NCBI GenBank assembly: GCA_947630025.1
Contig: CANRFZ010000024.1
Span: 1 to 33,870 of the forward strand
Direction of reading: 5' to 3'
Length of the DNA stretch: 33,870 nt
DNA from: an uncultured Lachnospiraceae bacterium
GTDB lineage: Bacteria; Bacillota; Clostridia; Lachnospirales; Lachnospiraceae
Shown: positions 23,364 to 30,542 of the stretch, in pieces
Numbering within the stretch: the first letter of the stretch is position 1
Layout: each line of letters opens with the position of its first letter
Program-made: the position numbers and the translations under genes
The notes under the pieces: model-generated
The model's input: only the letters and a program-made list of their open reading frames with translations
Database searches by the model: none
Told to the model about the DNA's origin: nothing

Positions 23364-24941
23364 ATGCTGGAAATCAAATATTACAGAGATTACGGACACA
23401 ACTATGTGATTCTGCAGTGCGGACGGCAGGAAACGACAGGGAGCTATCAGTATAAAATGCTCGCCTCCGGCAAGGTGGACGAGTTGCTCAAATGTTCCCT
23501 GCGGCACATTAACGGAACTACCTATTATTATTATGACATCAGCTCGCGCACGACGCTGGACAATCTGTTCCGGGACAAGGTGATGTCGTATGAACAGGTG
23601 GCCGACCTAGTGCGGCAGCTTCATGGGATCTACGGAAAGCTGGCGGGATATTTTATGGACGCGGAAGGGCTAGTCCTGCTGCCGGAGCAGATCTATTATG
23701 ATCTGGCGAGGAAAAAGTATATCGGCCTGTATTATCCCGACCACGGTGACGAAACGGATCACGTTTACCGGCCCCTGATGGAGTTTCTGCTGGAGCATAT
23801 CGATCCGGAGGACAGAGAGCTGGCGGAAAAGGTGTACGCCATCTATGAAATGTCGGAGGACAAAGGATTTTTTATAGGAGACGCCCTGCGGATGCTGGAG
23901 GACGGACAGAACCGCGGCGGAGAGACGCCTGCGGATGCGGACACGGAAAGCGCTGCGGCAGATGCAGAGTGCCGGGGTGCAGAGCCTCGGGACGCAGCGT
24001 ATCACGGCACAGAATATCGGGACGCAGCGTATCAAGGTGCAGCGTATCGGAATGCGGAATATCGGAATACAAGGTGTCAGGATGCAGAGTACCGAGAGGC
24101 CGAGTACCGGGAGACATTCCCTAAGAAGCATACCGAAATCACGTGGAGCGGACAGGACGGCTGGGAGGAGACGGTTCGGGGCGAGGGACGTCTGACAAAG
24201 CGCCGCACTTTTTCCGGTCTAAAATTCTCCCTATACCATATCATCGCACTGGGCGCCGGACTGGGCATTCTAGGCGCGGCGGTTGTCCGGTTCCTGTTTG
24301 TGTTATCAGAGCGGGAACGGATCACCCTGTATGGGATCATGGCGGTGCTGGCCGTCTGCCTAGCATACTGCGGGGCTATGATCCTGAAAGAGAGGCGTGG
24401 GCGGAGGCCGTCGTCCGATTCCGGCGGCACAGACAGTCCGAGCGGGTGGGAATACCCGGAGCCTGCGGAATACGGCGGGGAATATGGCGGGGAATACGGC
24501 GGGGAATATGGAGCTTTTTCCCGTATGCAGGCGGATGCACCGACAGACTGGCCGGCGGGCGGACTGGCTGGGGAAGTCGGAAGGGAGGCGGCGAGAGAGC
24601 CGGAGCCGGACTGCGGCAATACGGTTTTTTATGACATAGGCGCGGACAGGGAATACAAACTGTACGCGCTGGACAAAAAGAACAAAAACCATATCGAACT
24701 GAAACGATTCCCGTGTACGGTGGGTAAAATGGCGGGGTGTGTGGACTATGTGCTGCCGGATGACTCTGTCAGCAGGATGCACGCCAGATTTGAGAAGAAG
24801 GACGGCAGGATTCTGCTGACCGATATGAATTCTACCAACGGAACTTTCAAAAACGGACTCCGTATGCAGCCGCAGGAAACCGTGGAGATCGAGCCGGGCG
24901 ATGAGATCCGTTTCGGCAGCCTGAATTACTGTTACCGATAG
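23364..24941 (+). CDS. DUF6382-FHA domain membrane protein
   Basis: 525 residues. The N-terminal 180 residues (LEIKYYRDYGHNYVILQC onward) match the DUF6382 domain common in Clostridia next to FHA. Residues 199-250 are a low-complexity repeat of five-residue units of the RDAAY/RNAEY type. Two membrane helices follow (about 292-315 and 322-340), then a Gly-Glu-Tyr repeat. A C-terminal FHA domain (about 445-525) has VGKMAGCVDYVLPDDSVSRM and NSTNGTFKNG; its S-R-M-H and N-S-T-N-G residues form the phosphothreonine pocket. ATG at 23364 follows GGGAGGA. It is the last gene of the Tad operon, so it may link pilus assembly to a Ser/Thr kinase encoded elsewhere; no kinase is seen here. Confidence 0.83.
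   Translation: MLEIKYYRDYGHNYVILQCGRQETTGSYQYKMLASGKVDELLKCSLRHINGTTYYYYDISSRTTLDNLFRDKVMSYEQVADLVRQLHGIYGKLAGYFMDAEGLVLLPEQIYYDLARKKYIGLYYPDHGDETDHVYRPLMEFLLEHIDPEDRELAEKVYAIYEMSEDKGFFIGDALRMLEDGQNRGGETPADADTESAAADAECRGAEPRDAAYHGTEYRDAAYQGAAYRNAEYRNTRCQDAEYREAEYRETFPKKHTEITWSGQDGWEETVRGEGRLTKRRTFSGLKFSLYHIIALGAGLGILGAAVVRFLFVLSERERITLYGIMAVLAVCLAYCGAMILKERRGRRPSSDSGGTDSPSGWEYPEPAEYGGEYGGEYGGEYGAFSRMQADAPTDWPAGGLAGEVGREAAREPEPDCGNTVFYDIGADREYKLYALDKKNKNHIELKRFPCTVGKMAGCVDYVLPDDSVSRMHARFEKKDGRILLTDMNSTNGTFKNGLRMQPQETVEIEPGDEIRFGSLNYCYR
23959..24108 (+). repeat. In-frame 15-bp tandem repeat, about ten units
   Basis: Ten degenerate 15-bp units of the form GGGACGCAGCGTATC run through the FHA gene, keeping frame and encoding five-residue units (R-x-A-x-Y). 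The best matches are the two identical units at 23989-24003 and 24019-24033. A second short run, GGCGGGGAATAT-type 12-bp units, lies at 24475-24510. Confidence 0.75.
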
Positions 24942-24948
24942 GGCGGGA

Positions 24949-25049
24949 GATTTTCGACATAAGACGGCGATTTTTCGACACAGGGAGAGGGATTTCTGAC
25001 ATAGGATGCCGATTTCCAACGTAAGACCATGGATTCCTAAGGATAGTCG
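24949..25049. repeat. Degenerate ~21-bp tandem repeat after the FHA gene
   Basis: About five units starting GATTT and continuing CGACATAAGA-type: 24949-24968, 24969-24990, 24991-25010, 25011-25031 and 25032-25049. They fill the gap between the FHA stop and the next promoter. Confidence 0.6.
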
Positions 25050-25050
25050 G

Positions 25051-25079
25051 TTGACATGACAAAATGAAAATGATAACCT
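25051..25079 (+). promoter_or_regulatory. Sigma-A promoter for the rhomboid gene
   Basis: TTGACA (consensus), 17 nt, TAACCT. It begins directly after the last repeat unit and lies about 75 nt before the chosen ATG at 25153. Confidence 0.55.
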
Positions 25080-25152
25080 CATAGAGACGGCAGAAGGATT
25101 GACACAGAGAGTTTTTGGCGGCGGTTTGCACCGCTTCCAGACGAGGTTATCT

Positions 25153-25779
25153 ATGGAACCGATACGGACGGACAACCGGATTGACCGGAACAGAGGAAGG
25201 ATGCCGCAGATACCGTGGGTTAACTATGGGCTGGCAGCGGTGAACGTACTCCTATTTCTGATATGTACTTTTACGGGAGATCTGTTATATAATAAAGGCG
25301 CGGTGGGCGTGAGGCAGATCATGGCGGATCAGTCTTATTACCGCATTGTGACGTCCATGTTTCTGCACTGGAATGTGCGCCATCTTTTTAACAATATGAT
25401 TATCCTGCTTTTTGTGGGCGATATTGTGGAAAAGAAAATGGGGCACATAGCCTATGCGGTGATTTATTTTTTGTCGGGGATCGGCGGCGGAATACTGTCG
25501 CTGGGATATGAGCTATTGTCAGGCGGATTCTATAGCTCCGTGGGCGCCAGCGGTGCGGTATTCGGCGTAGAGGGCGCGCTGCTGCTCCTGGTGATAATGA
25601 ACAGGGGAAGGCTGGACACGATTTCGCTGCCGCGGCTGTTGTTTGCGATCTTTTTTTCGCTCTACTGCGGATTCACGGATGCGGGCACCAACAACGCGGC
25701 GCATATCGGCGGCGTTGTGACGGGATTTGCCGTGGCTGCGATCCTCACATTTATCCGTCCGCACCGCACGCGGGCATAG
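25153..25779 (+). CDS. Rhomboid family intramembrane serine protease
   Basis: A membrane protease of 208 residues with about six helices. Family motifs are HLFNNMIILL (conserved His and Asn), the catalytic GASGAVFG with Ser133, and the catalytic His184 in NNAAHIGGVVTGF. It cleaves membrane proteins within or next to the bilayer. I chose ATG at 25153 because GAGG lies six bases upstream; the longer TTG start at 25099 adds a basic tail with no good site. The substrate is unknown. It has its own promoter, and no gene is coupled to it. Confidence 0.9.
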   Translation: MEPIRTDNRIDRNRGRMPQIPWVNYGLAAVNVLLFLICTFTGDLLYNKGAVGVRQIMADQSYYRIVTSMFLHWNVRHLFNNMIILLFVGDIVEKKMGHIAYAVIYFLSGIGGGILSLGYELLSGGFYSSVGASGAVFGVEGALLLLVIMNRGRLDTISLPRLLFAIFFSLYCGFTDAGTNNAAHIGGVVTGFAVAAILTFIRPHRTRA

Positions 25780-25792
25780 CATGAAAACAAGG

Positions 25793-25932
25793 AAAGCAAT
25801 TCAAACGTTTAAAGCAGTTAAAGCAATAAAGCAATTAAAGCAATAAAGCAGTTAAAGCAATAAAGCAATTAAAGCATTTAAAACATTTAAAGCATTTCAA
25901 ACAATTAAAACAATTAAAACATTTAAAACAGT
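25793..25932. repeat. AT-rich 8-9-bp tandem repeat
   Basis: Sixteen consecutive degenerate units of AAAGCAATT/AAAGCAAT/AAAACATTT fill the gap between the rhomboid gene and the next gene almost exactly. Units of 9 and 8 bp partly alternate, giving a 17-bp higher-order period. Confidence 0.85.
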
Positions 25933-25947
25933 AAAGGCGGGTTGGCG

Positions 25948-26955
25948 ATGAAAATCAATATTTATTACGGCGGCAGGGGACTGATGGATGACCCCACGCT
26001 TTTTGTCATCAATAAGATCAAAGAGGTGCTGGAGGAGCTCCGCGTCACGGTGGAGCAGTTCCAGCTCTATGAATTGAAGAACAGTATCACAACTCTGCCT
26101 CAGACGCTGAAAAACGCGGACGGCGCCATACTCGCCACCACCGTTGAGTGGTACGGCATCGGCGGCTATATGCAGCAGTTTCTGGATTCCTGCTGGCTAT
26201 ACGGAGACAAGGAGAAAATCAGCCAGATCTATATGATGCCGATCGTCATGTCCACCACATACGGCGAGCGGGACGGCAAGCTGAACCTGACTACGGCATG
26301 GGAGATTCTGGGAGGACTTCCCTGCGAAGGCATCTGCGGCTATATTGCGGACACGGCGATATTGGAGGACAACGAGGAGTATATCCGCATCATCGAGAAG
26401 AAGGCGGAAAATCTCTATCGGACGATCAATCAGAAGATGGCCTGTCTGCCGACGAGCAATCAGGCGGTCAAGCAGAAGATAGCCATCACCAAGAATATCA
26501 ATTTTACGCCGCAGGAGTCGGAGCAGCTCTCGCAGTATGTGTCGGACGACACCTATGTGCAGCGGCAGAAGGCGGATATACAGGAACTCGTCAGTATGTT
26601 CAGGGATATGATGGGCAGCAGCGAGAAGGAGGACACGACCGAATTTCTCAAGGAAATCCGAGAGCACTTCAAACCGCAGCCGGGGATTGCGGGAGATTAC
26701 AAGCTGCTGATAGAGGAGAAGAAAACGCCGTTAATCATCGGGGTGAACGGCGGGAACTTCCAATGTTTCTACGGCGAGGGCGGACACGTAGACGTGGAAA
26801 TGCAGCTCTCGCGTGATGTGCTGCGCAATATTGTGTCGGGTAAGAGCACCTTTCAGGCGTCCTTTATGGCGGGGGACATGAAGATGAAGGGCGATTTTAA
26901 AGTGCTGCGCGCGCTGGATCAGGTTCTGCAGTTCGGGGCAGGGCCGATGGAATAA
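25948..26955 (+). CDS. Flavodoxin-like fold fused to an SCP2 sterol-binding-like domain
   Basis: 335 residues. Residues 1-170 have an alpha/beta flavodoxin or NADPH-dependent FMN reductase-like fold (MKINIYYGGRGLMDDPTLFV, then DGAILATTVEWYGIGGYMQQ). That second motif is where FMN-reductase relatives bind the flavin phosphate and isoalloxazine. Residues about 230-335 match the SCP2 lipid-binding fold (GIAGDYKLLIEEKKTPLIIG, then STFQASFMAGDMKMKGDFKV). The second domain suggests a hydrophobic ligand. ATG at 25948 has AAAGGCGGG upstream. The tandem repeat leads directly into this ribosome binding site. Substrate unknown; two-domain proteins of this layout are annotated in Clostridia as SCP2 domain proteins. 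Confidence 0.72.
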   Translation: MKINIYYGGRGLMDDPTLFVINKIKEVLEELRVTVEQFQLYELKNSITTLPQTLKNADGAILATTVEWYGIGGYMQQFLDSCWLYGDKEKISQIYMMPIVMSTTYGERDGKLNLTTAWEILGGLPCEGICGYIADTAILEDNEEYIRIIEKKAENLYRTINQKMACLPTSNQAVKQKIAITKNINFTPQESEQLSQYVSDDTYVQRQKADIQELVSMFRDMMGSSEKEDTTEFLKEIREHFKPQPGIAGDYKLLIEEKKTPLIIGVNGGNFQCFYGEGGHVDVEMQLSRDVLRNIVSGKSTFQASFMAGDMKMKGDFKVLRALDQVLQFGAGPME

Positions 26956-27050
26956 GACGAAACGGAATTAAGATAGGAATGGAATAAGATAAGACTGGAA
27001 TTAAGATAAGACTGGAATAAGATAGGAATGGAATAAGACAGGATAAGAAG
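26949..27050. repeat. Degenerate 15-17-bp tandem repeat before the HIT gene
   Basis: Units of the type GGAATAAGATAAGACT: 26949-26963, 26964-26980, 26981-26996, 26997-27013, 27014-27029 and a partial unit after it. The first unit includes the stop codon of the preceding gene, and the last runs into the AAGGAGG of the HIT gene. Confidence 0.8.
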
Positions 27051-27061
27051 GAGGAATAGAG

Positions 27062-27469
27062 ATGAAGGATGACTGTATTTTCTGCCGGATTGCCAACGGT
27101 GAGATTCCGGCCAAAACACTGTATGAGGACGATAAGTTCCGTGTGATTCTGGATCAGGGGCCGGCGACAAAAGGCCACGCGCTGATTATTCCGAAAGAAC
27201 ACTACGCCGATTTGTATGAGCTGCCCGAGGAGCTGGCCGGGGAAGTTATGAAGCTGGCCAAGAGGATGGTCATCAGGATGACGGAGAAGCTGGGCTGCAA
27301 GGGATTTAATCTGGTGCAGAATAACGGCGATCTGGCGGGGCAGACAGTGTTTCATTTCCATATGCACATGATTCCCCGATATCAGGCGGACGGACAGAAG
27401 ATCGGCTGGAAGCCGCAGGAGGCTGCGCCGGAAGAACTGGAACAGACGAGAGCGCAGATTGTGGACTAG
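27062..27469 (+). CDS. HIT family nucleotide hydrolase
   Basis: A 135-residue HINT-type protein that hydrolyses nucleoside phosphoramidates or similar adenylated compounds. The active-site motif HFHMHM has His98, His100 and His102. A zinc-type C-x2-C is at residues 5-8 (DCIFC). The NLVQNNGDLAGQTVFHFHMH block is typical of the family. AAGGAGG lies nine bases before the ATG. It ends 12 nt before the fumarase alpha gene and is probably co-transcribed. Confidence 0.93.
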   Translation: MKDDCIFCRIANGEIPAKTLYEDDKFRVILDQGPATKGHALIIPKEHYADLYELPEELAGEVMKLAKRMVIRMTEKLGCKGFNLVQNNGDLAGQTVFHFHMHMIPRYQADGQKIGWKPQEAAPEELEQTRAQIVD

Positions 27470-27481
27470 GAGCGGCGGACG

Positions 27482-28336
27482 ATGGGAGAGCAGATACGGA
27501 CAGTCGATGTGGCGGAAGTCACCCGGCATATCAGGGAAATGTGTATCGAGGCGAATCATTTTCTGAGCCCGGATATGGAGAGCGCGATGCGCCGTGCGGC
27601 AGAGACGGAGCGGGCGCCGCTGGGACGGCAGATTCTGGCCCAGTTACAGGACAATCTCAAGATCGCGGGCGAGGATAGGATACCGATCTGTCAGGATACC
27701 GGCATGGCGGTCATCTTTCTGGAAGTCGGACAGGATGTGCACCTGACCGGAGGCGTTCTGGAGGATGCGGTCAACGAAGGCGTCAGACAGGGCTATACCG
27801 AAGGGTATCTGCGCAAGTCCGTGGTGGGCGATCCCCTGCTGCGGGAAAACACAAAGGACAATACGCCGGCGGTGATCCACTATGAGATCGTTCCGGGCGA
27901 CCGGATTATGATTACCGTCGCGCCGAAAGGGTTCGGCAGCGAAAATATGAGCCGGATCTTCATGCTGAAACCGGCGGACGGGATAGAAGGCGTCAAGAAC
28001 GCGATTCTGACCGCCGTGCAGGATGCCGGGCCCAATGCGTGCCCGCCGATGGTGGTGGGCGTCGGGATAGGCGGCACCTTCGAGAAATGCGCGCTTCTGG
28101 CCAAGAAAGCGCTGGTCAGGCCGGCGGATAGCCATTCTCCGATTCCCTATGTCCGAGAGCTGGAGGAGGAAATGCTGGCGAAGATCAACGGAACCGGAAT
28201 CGGGCCGGGCGGACTGGGCGGCACGACCACGGCGCTGGCGGTCAACATCAATACTTATCCGACGCATATTGCGGGACTTCCGGTGGCGGTCAATATCTGC
28301 TGCCATGTGAACCGGCATATTGTAAGGACGATCTGA
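27482..28336 (+). CDS. fumA: Class I fumarate hydratase, alpha subunit
   Basis: The iron-sulfur (N-terminal) half of an oxygen-sensitive fumarase, 284 residues, interconverting fumarate and malate. It could also be an L(+)-tartrate dehydratase alpha chain; the two are hard to separate by eye. Cluster-type cysteines are Cys70 in PICQDTG, Cys187 in PNACPP, and one of Cys273/Cys274 in NICCHVN. Other family motifs are LRENTKDNTPAVIHYEIVPG, APKGFGSENMS and GIGPGGLGGTTTALAV. GGAG precedes the ATG. It lies 59 nt before the beta subunit. The split alpha/beta layout is usual in anaerobes. Confidence 0.9.
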   Translation: MGEQIRTVDVAEVTRHIREMCIEANHFLSPDMESAMRRAAETERAPLGRQILAQLQDNLKIAGEDRIPICQDTGMAVIFLEVGQDVHLTGGVLEDAVNEGVRQGYTEGYLRKSVVGDPLLRENTKDNTPAVIHYEIVPGDRIMITVAPKGFGSENMSRIFMLKPADGIEGVKNAILTAVQDAGPNACPPMVVGVGIGGTFEKCALLAKKALVRPADSHSPIPYVRELEEEMLAKINGTGIGPGGLGGTTTALAVNINTYPTHIAGLPVAVNICCHVNRHIVRTI

Positions 28337-28395
28337 TCAGGACAAGGAGGCCGGGCAGCAGTATGCCGGCTCCGCTTGGGGAGGATGATTCCGAG

Positions 28396-28944
28396 ATGGA
28401 CAGACATATACACGCGCCGCTGGATGCGGAGGAGGTCAGAGGGCTGCACGCCGGAGATTACGTCTATGTGACGGGCACCATATACACCGCCAGAGACGCG
28501 GCGCATAAGAGAATGCAGGAGGCGCTGGACAGAGGCGAGGCGCTTCCGATTGCAGTGAAAAACAATGTGATCTATTATATGGGGCCGTCTCCCGCCAGAG
28601 AGGGCAGACCGATCGGTTCCGCCGGGCCGACTACCGCGAGCCGCATGGATAAGTACACGCCTGCGCTGCTGGATCTGGGGCTTTTGGGGATGATCGGCAA
28701 AGGGAAGCGATCCGCCGCGGTAAAGGACGCTATCGTCAGAAACGGCGCGGTCTATTTCGCCGCGGTGGGCGGTGCGGGCGCCCTGCTCTCCAAGGCGGTC
28801 AAGGCTTCGGAAGTGGTCGCCTACGACGATCTGGGAACGGAAGCGATCCGCCGGCTGGAGGTGGAGAATTTTCCGGCGATCGTTGTGATCGACGCGGCGG
28901 GGAACGATCTGTACGAGACGGCGATCGAAGAATACCGTATGTGA
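28396..28944 (+). CDS. fumB: Class I fumarate hydratase, beta subunit
   Basis: The C-terminal-type half of class I fumarase or L(+)-tartrate dehydratase, 182 residues. Family motifs are GDYVYVTGTIYTARDAAHKR, GPTTASRMDKYTPALLDLGL, GMIGKGKRS and FPAIVVIDAAGNDLY. Together with the alpha subunit it hydrates fumarate to malate in the cytosol. I prefer ATG at 28396, which gives the typical N-terminus MDRHIHAPLDAEEV and has GGGGAGG 11 nt upstream. An ATG at 28363 with AAGGAGG 12 nt upstream would add 11 residues, and is possible. Confidence 0.9.
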   Translation: MDRHIHAPLDAEEVRGLHAGDYVYVTGTIYTARDAAHKRMQEALDRGEALPIAVKNNVIYYMGPSPAREGRPIGSAGPTTASRMDKYTPALLDLGLLGMIGKGKRSAAVKDAIVRNGAVYFAAVGGAGALLSKAVKASEVVAYDDLGTEAIRRLEVENFPAIVVIDAAGNDLYETAIEEYRM

Positions 28945-29006
28945 AAAGCAGCGGAAAACGGCAGAAACCGCGACAGAAAACGGCCATAGAAAATCCGCCG
29001 AAGTCG

Positions 29007-29035
29007 TTGACAAATACGGATCTCTTAGGTATAAT
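29007..29035 (+). promoter_or_regulatory. Consensus sigma-A promoter of tRNA-Ser
   Basis: TTGACA, 17 nt, TATAAT: exact consensus in both hexamers at optimal spacing. The tRNA starts 57 nt downstream, after a small hairpin (TGCGTT with AACGCA). Confidence 0.85.
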
Positions 29036-29092
29036 AACTTTTGCGTTGTTGCAAACGCACAGTTTCATATTGGTAGAGGTAGTTCAGACTGT

Positions 29093-29180
29093 GGAGAAAT
29101 ACTCAAGAGGCTGAAGAGGCGCCCCTGCTAAGGGTGTAGGTCGCTCACGCGGCGCGAGGGTTCAAATCCCTCTTTCTCCG
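29093..29180 (+). tRNA. tRNA-Ser (anticodon GCT)
   Basis: An 88-nt class II tRNA with a long variable arm (GTGTAGGTCGCTCACGCGGC), as expected for serine. Acceptor GGAGAAA pairs with TTTCTCC and the discriminator is G. The anticodon loop contains GCT at 29127-29129. T-arm GGTTCAAATCC is intact. CCA is not encoded. Confidence 0.95.
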
Positions 29181-29200
29181 TTCTATCTGCCGATCGTATG

Positions 29201-29232
29201 AGAAGTGTTGGTTTTCAGCACTTCTTTTATTT
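29201..29232 (+). terminator. Intrinsic terminator of tRNA-Ser
   Basis: AGAAGTGTTG pairs with CAGCACTTCT (one G-U) around loop GTTTT, followed by TTTATTT. It begins 20 nt after the tRNA. Confidence 0.85.
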
Positions 29233-29309
29233 GCGCAGGCGGCGGGCGGGCGCCATGCCTGCTTTGTAACAGTTTTTCACAACATTTCACAACGATAAGG
29301 GAGAATTTG

Positions 29310-29338
29310 TTGCAATCTCCTAAATTTCCGTGTAAAAT
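29310..29338 (+). promoter_or_regulatory. Sigma-A promoter for small membrane peptide and DHH gene
   Basis: TTGCAA, 17 nt, TAAAAT; both hexamers are close to consensus. It lies about 70 nt before the ATG of the 38-residue peptide. Confidence 0.65.
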
Positions 29339-29406
29339 AATTACGAGTCATGACCGTTATGACGAAATTGGGAAGTGTATGTTAGACAGGGGACAGGAGG
29401 CGGACT

Positions 29407-29523
29407 ATGTTTTTATTGTTGGCAGGCGGTTTGGTAGTCGTGTTGATCCCGGTGGTGATCAGCGTGGTGTCATCCGTTGTTTCCGCTATTGCGGCATCGC
29501 AGGATATCGGAGAAGATGAGTGA
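29407..29523 (+). CDS. Small membrane peptide, 38 residues
   Basis: A short gene that automatic tracks can miss. The ATG is preceded at 7-nt spacing by a perfect ACAGGAGGC site. The peptide begins MFLLLAGGLVVVLIPVVISV and continues with a Ser/Val-rich hydrophobic stretch, then a polar, acidic tail ending DIGEDE. One membrane helix of about 28 residues is predicted. It lies 32 nt upstream of the DHH phosphoesterase gene and shares its promoter. I do not recognise the family; it could be a regulatory small membrane protein or a leader peptide. Confidence 0.65.
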   Translation: MFLLLAGGLVVVLIPVVISVVSSVVSAIAASQDIGEDE

Positions 29524-29555
29524 GAGTATTGTAAAGCGTTAAATGGAGGATTGCT

Positions 29556-30476
29556 ATGAGATTAGTGACACGTTCGGATTTTGACGGGCTTGCCTGCGGC
29601 GCCCTTTTAAAAGAAGCAGGGATTATCGATCATTGGAAATTTGCGCACCCCAAGGATCTGCAGGACGGACTGGTCGAGATCACGGAGGACGACTGTCTGG
29701 CGAATGTTCCCTATGTGGAGGGATGCGGCCTGTGGTTTGACCACCATTCCAGCGAGCATGAGAGACTGCAGCTTCAGGGCAAATATAAAGGCGAGAGCCG
29801 TATCACGCCGTCCTGCGCCCGCATTATCTACGAATATTACGGCGGACGGGAGAGATTCCCGCAGTTTGACGATATGATGGAAGCGGTAGACAAGGTGGAC
29901 TCCGGCAATCTTACGATCGACGAGATTCAGAACCCCAAGGGCTGGATTCTGGTAGGATATCTGATGGACCCGCGGACAGGGCTCGGACGGTTCCGCAATT
30001 TTACGATCTCCAACTATCAACTGATGGAAAAGCTGATCGATGCGTGCCGCACGATGACGACAGACCAGATTCTTGCGCTGCCCGATGTGCAGGAGCGGAT
30101 AGAAGTATATCAGGAGCAGACCGAAAAATTCAAGGAGATGGTCACGGCGCATACGGAAGTGAGAGGCAACGTGATTATCAGCGATCTGCGGGGCGTAGAT
30201 CCTATCTATACGGGGAACCGTTTTATGATTTACAGTATGTATCCCGAGCAGAATATTTCCGCGTGGATTGTAAACGGCAAAGGCGGGCTGGGATGTTCCG
30301 CTGCGGTGGGATACAGTATTCTGAATAAGACGAGCGACGTCAATGTGGGAAGTCTGATGTTAAAGTACGGCGGCGGCGGACATAAGAAAGTCGGCACCTG
30401 CCAGTTTACCGATGAAAATATGGCGACGGAACTGCCTAAGATGCTGGATGAACTCTGTGAAATGGCCAACAAATAA
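29556..30476 (+). CDS. DHH family phosphoesterase (exopolyphosphatase-like)
   Basis: A 306-residue two-domain phosphoesterase. Metal-binding residues are in TRSDFDGLACG (Asp8 and Asp10) and in the DHH motif FDHHSSEH (Asp62, His63, His64). The C-terminal DHHA1-type domain has the GGGGHKKVGTC motif (His276). Related proteins hydrolyse polyphosphate, pApA or oligoribonucleotides. The EVRGNVIISDLRGVDPIYTG segment is typical of the exopolyphosphatase-like branch rather than GdpP, as no membrane or GGDEF part is present. TGGAGGA lies ahead of the ATG. Confidence 0.87.
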   Translation: MRLVTRSDFDGLACGALLKEAGIIDHWKFAHPKDLQDGLVEITEDDCLANVPYVEGCGLWFDHHSSEHERLQLQGKYKGESRITPSCARIIYEYYGGRERFPQFDDMMEAVDKVDSGNLTIDEIQNPKGWILVGYLMDPRTGLGRFRNFTISNYQLMEKLIDACRTMTTDQILALPDVQERIEVYQEQTEKFKEMVTAHTEVRGNVIISDLRGVDPIYTGNRFMIYSMYPEQNISAWIVNGKGGLGCSAAVGYSILNKTSDVNVGSLMLKYGGGGHKKVGTCQFTDENMATELPKMLDELCEMANK

Positions 30477-30542
30477 AGCGCGGCCATAACCATGCGGGTT
30501 TGTCCTGCCGTATCGTGAAATATAGCGGACGGAGAACGCGGG

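Noticed and set aside
25793..25932. CRISPR array
   Set aside because: Units of 8-9 bp without unique spacers are not CRISPR repeats; no cas genes are present in the window.
29205..29519. 104-codon plus-strand frame after tRNA-Ser
   Set aside because: It starts in the tRNA terminator, has no ribosome binding site, and its end is a shadow of the 38-residue peptide gene.
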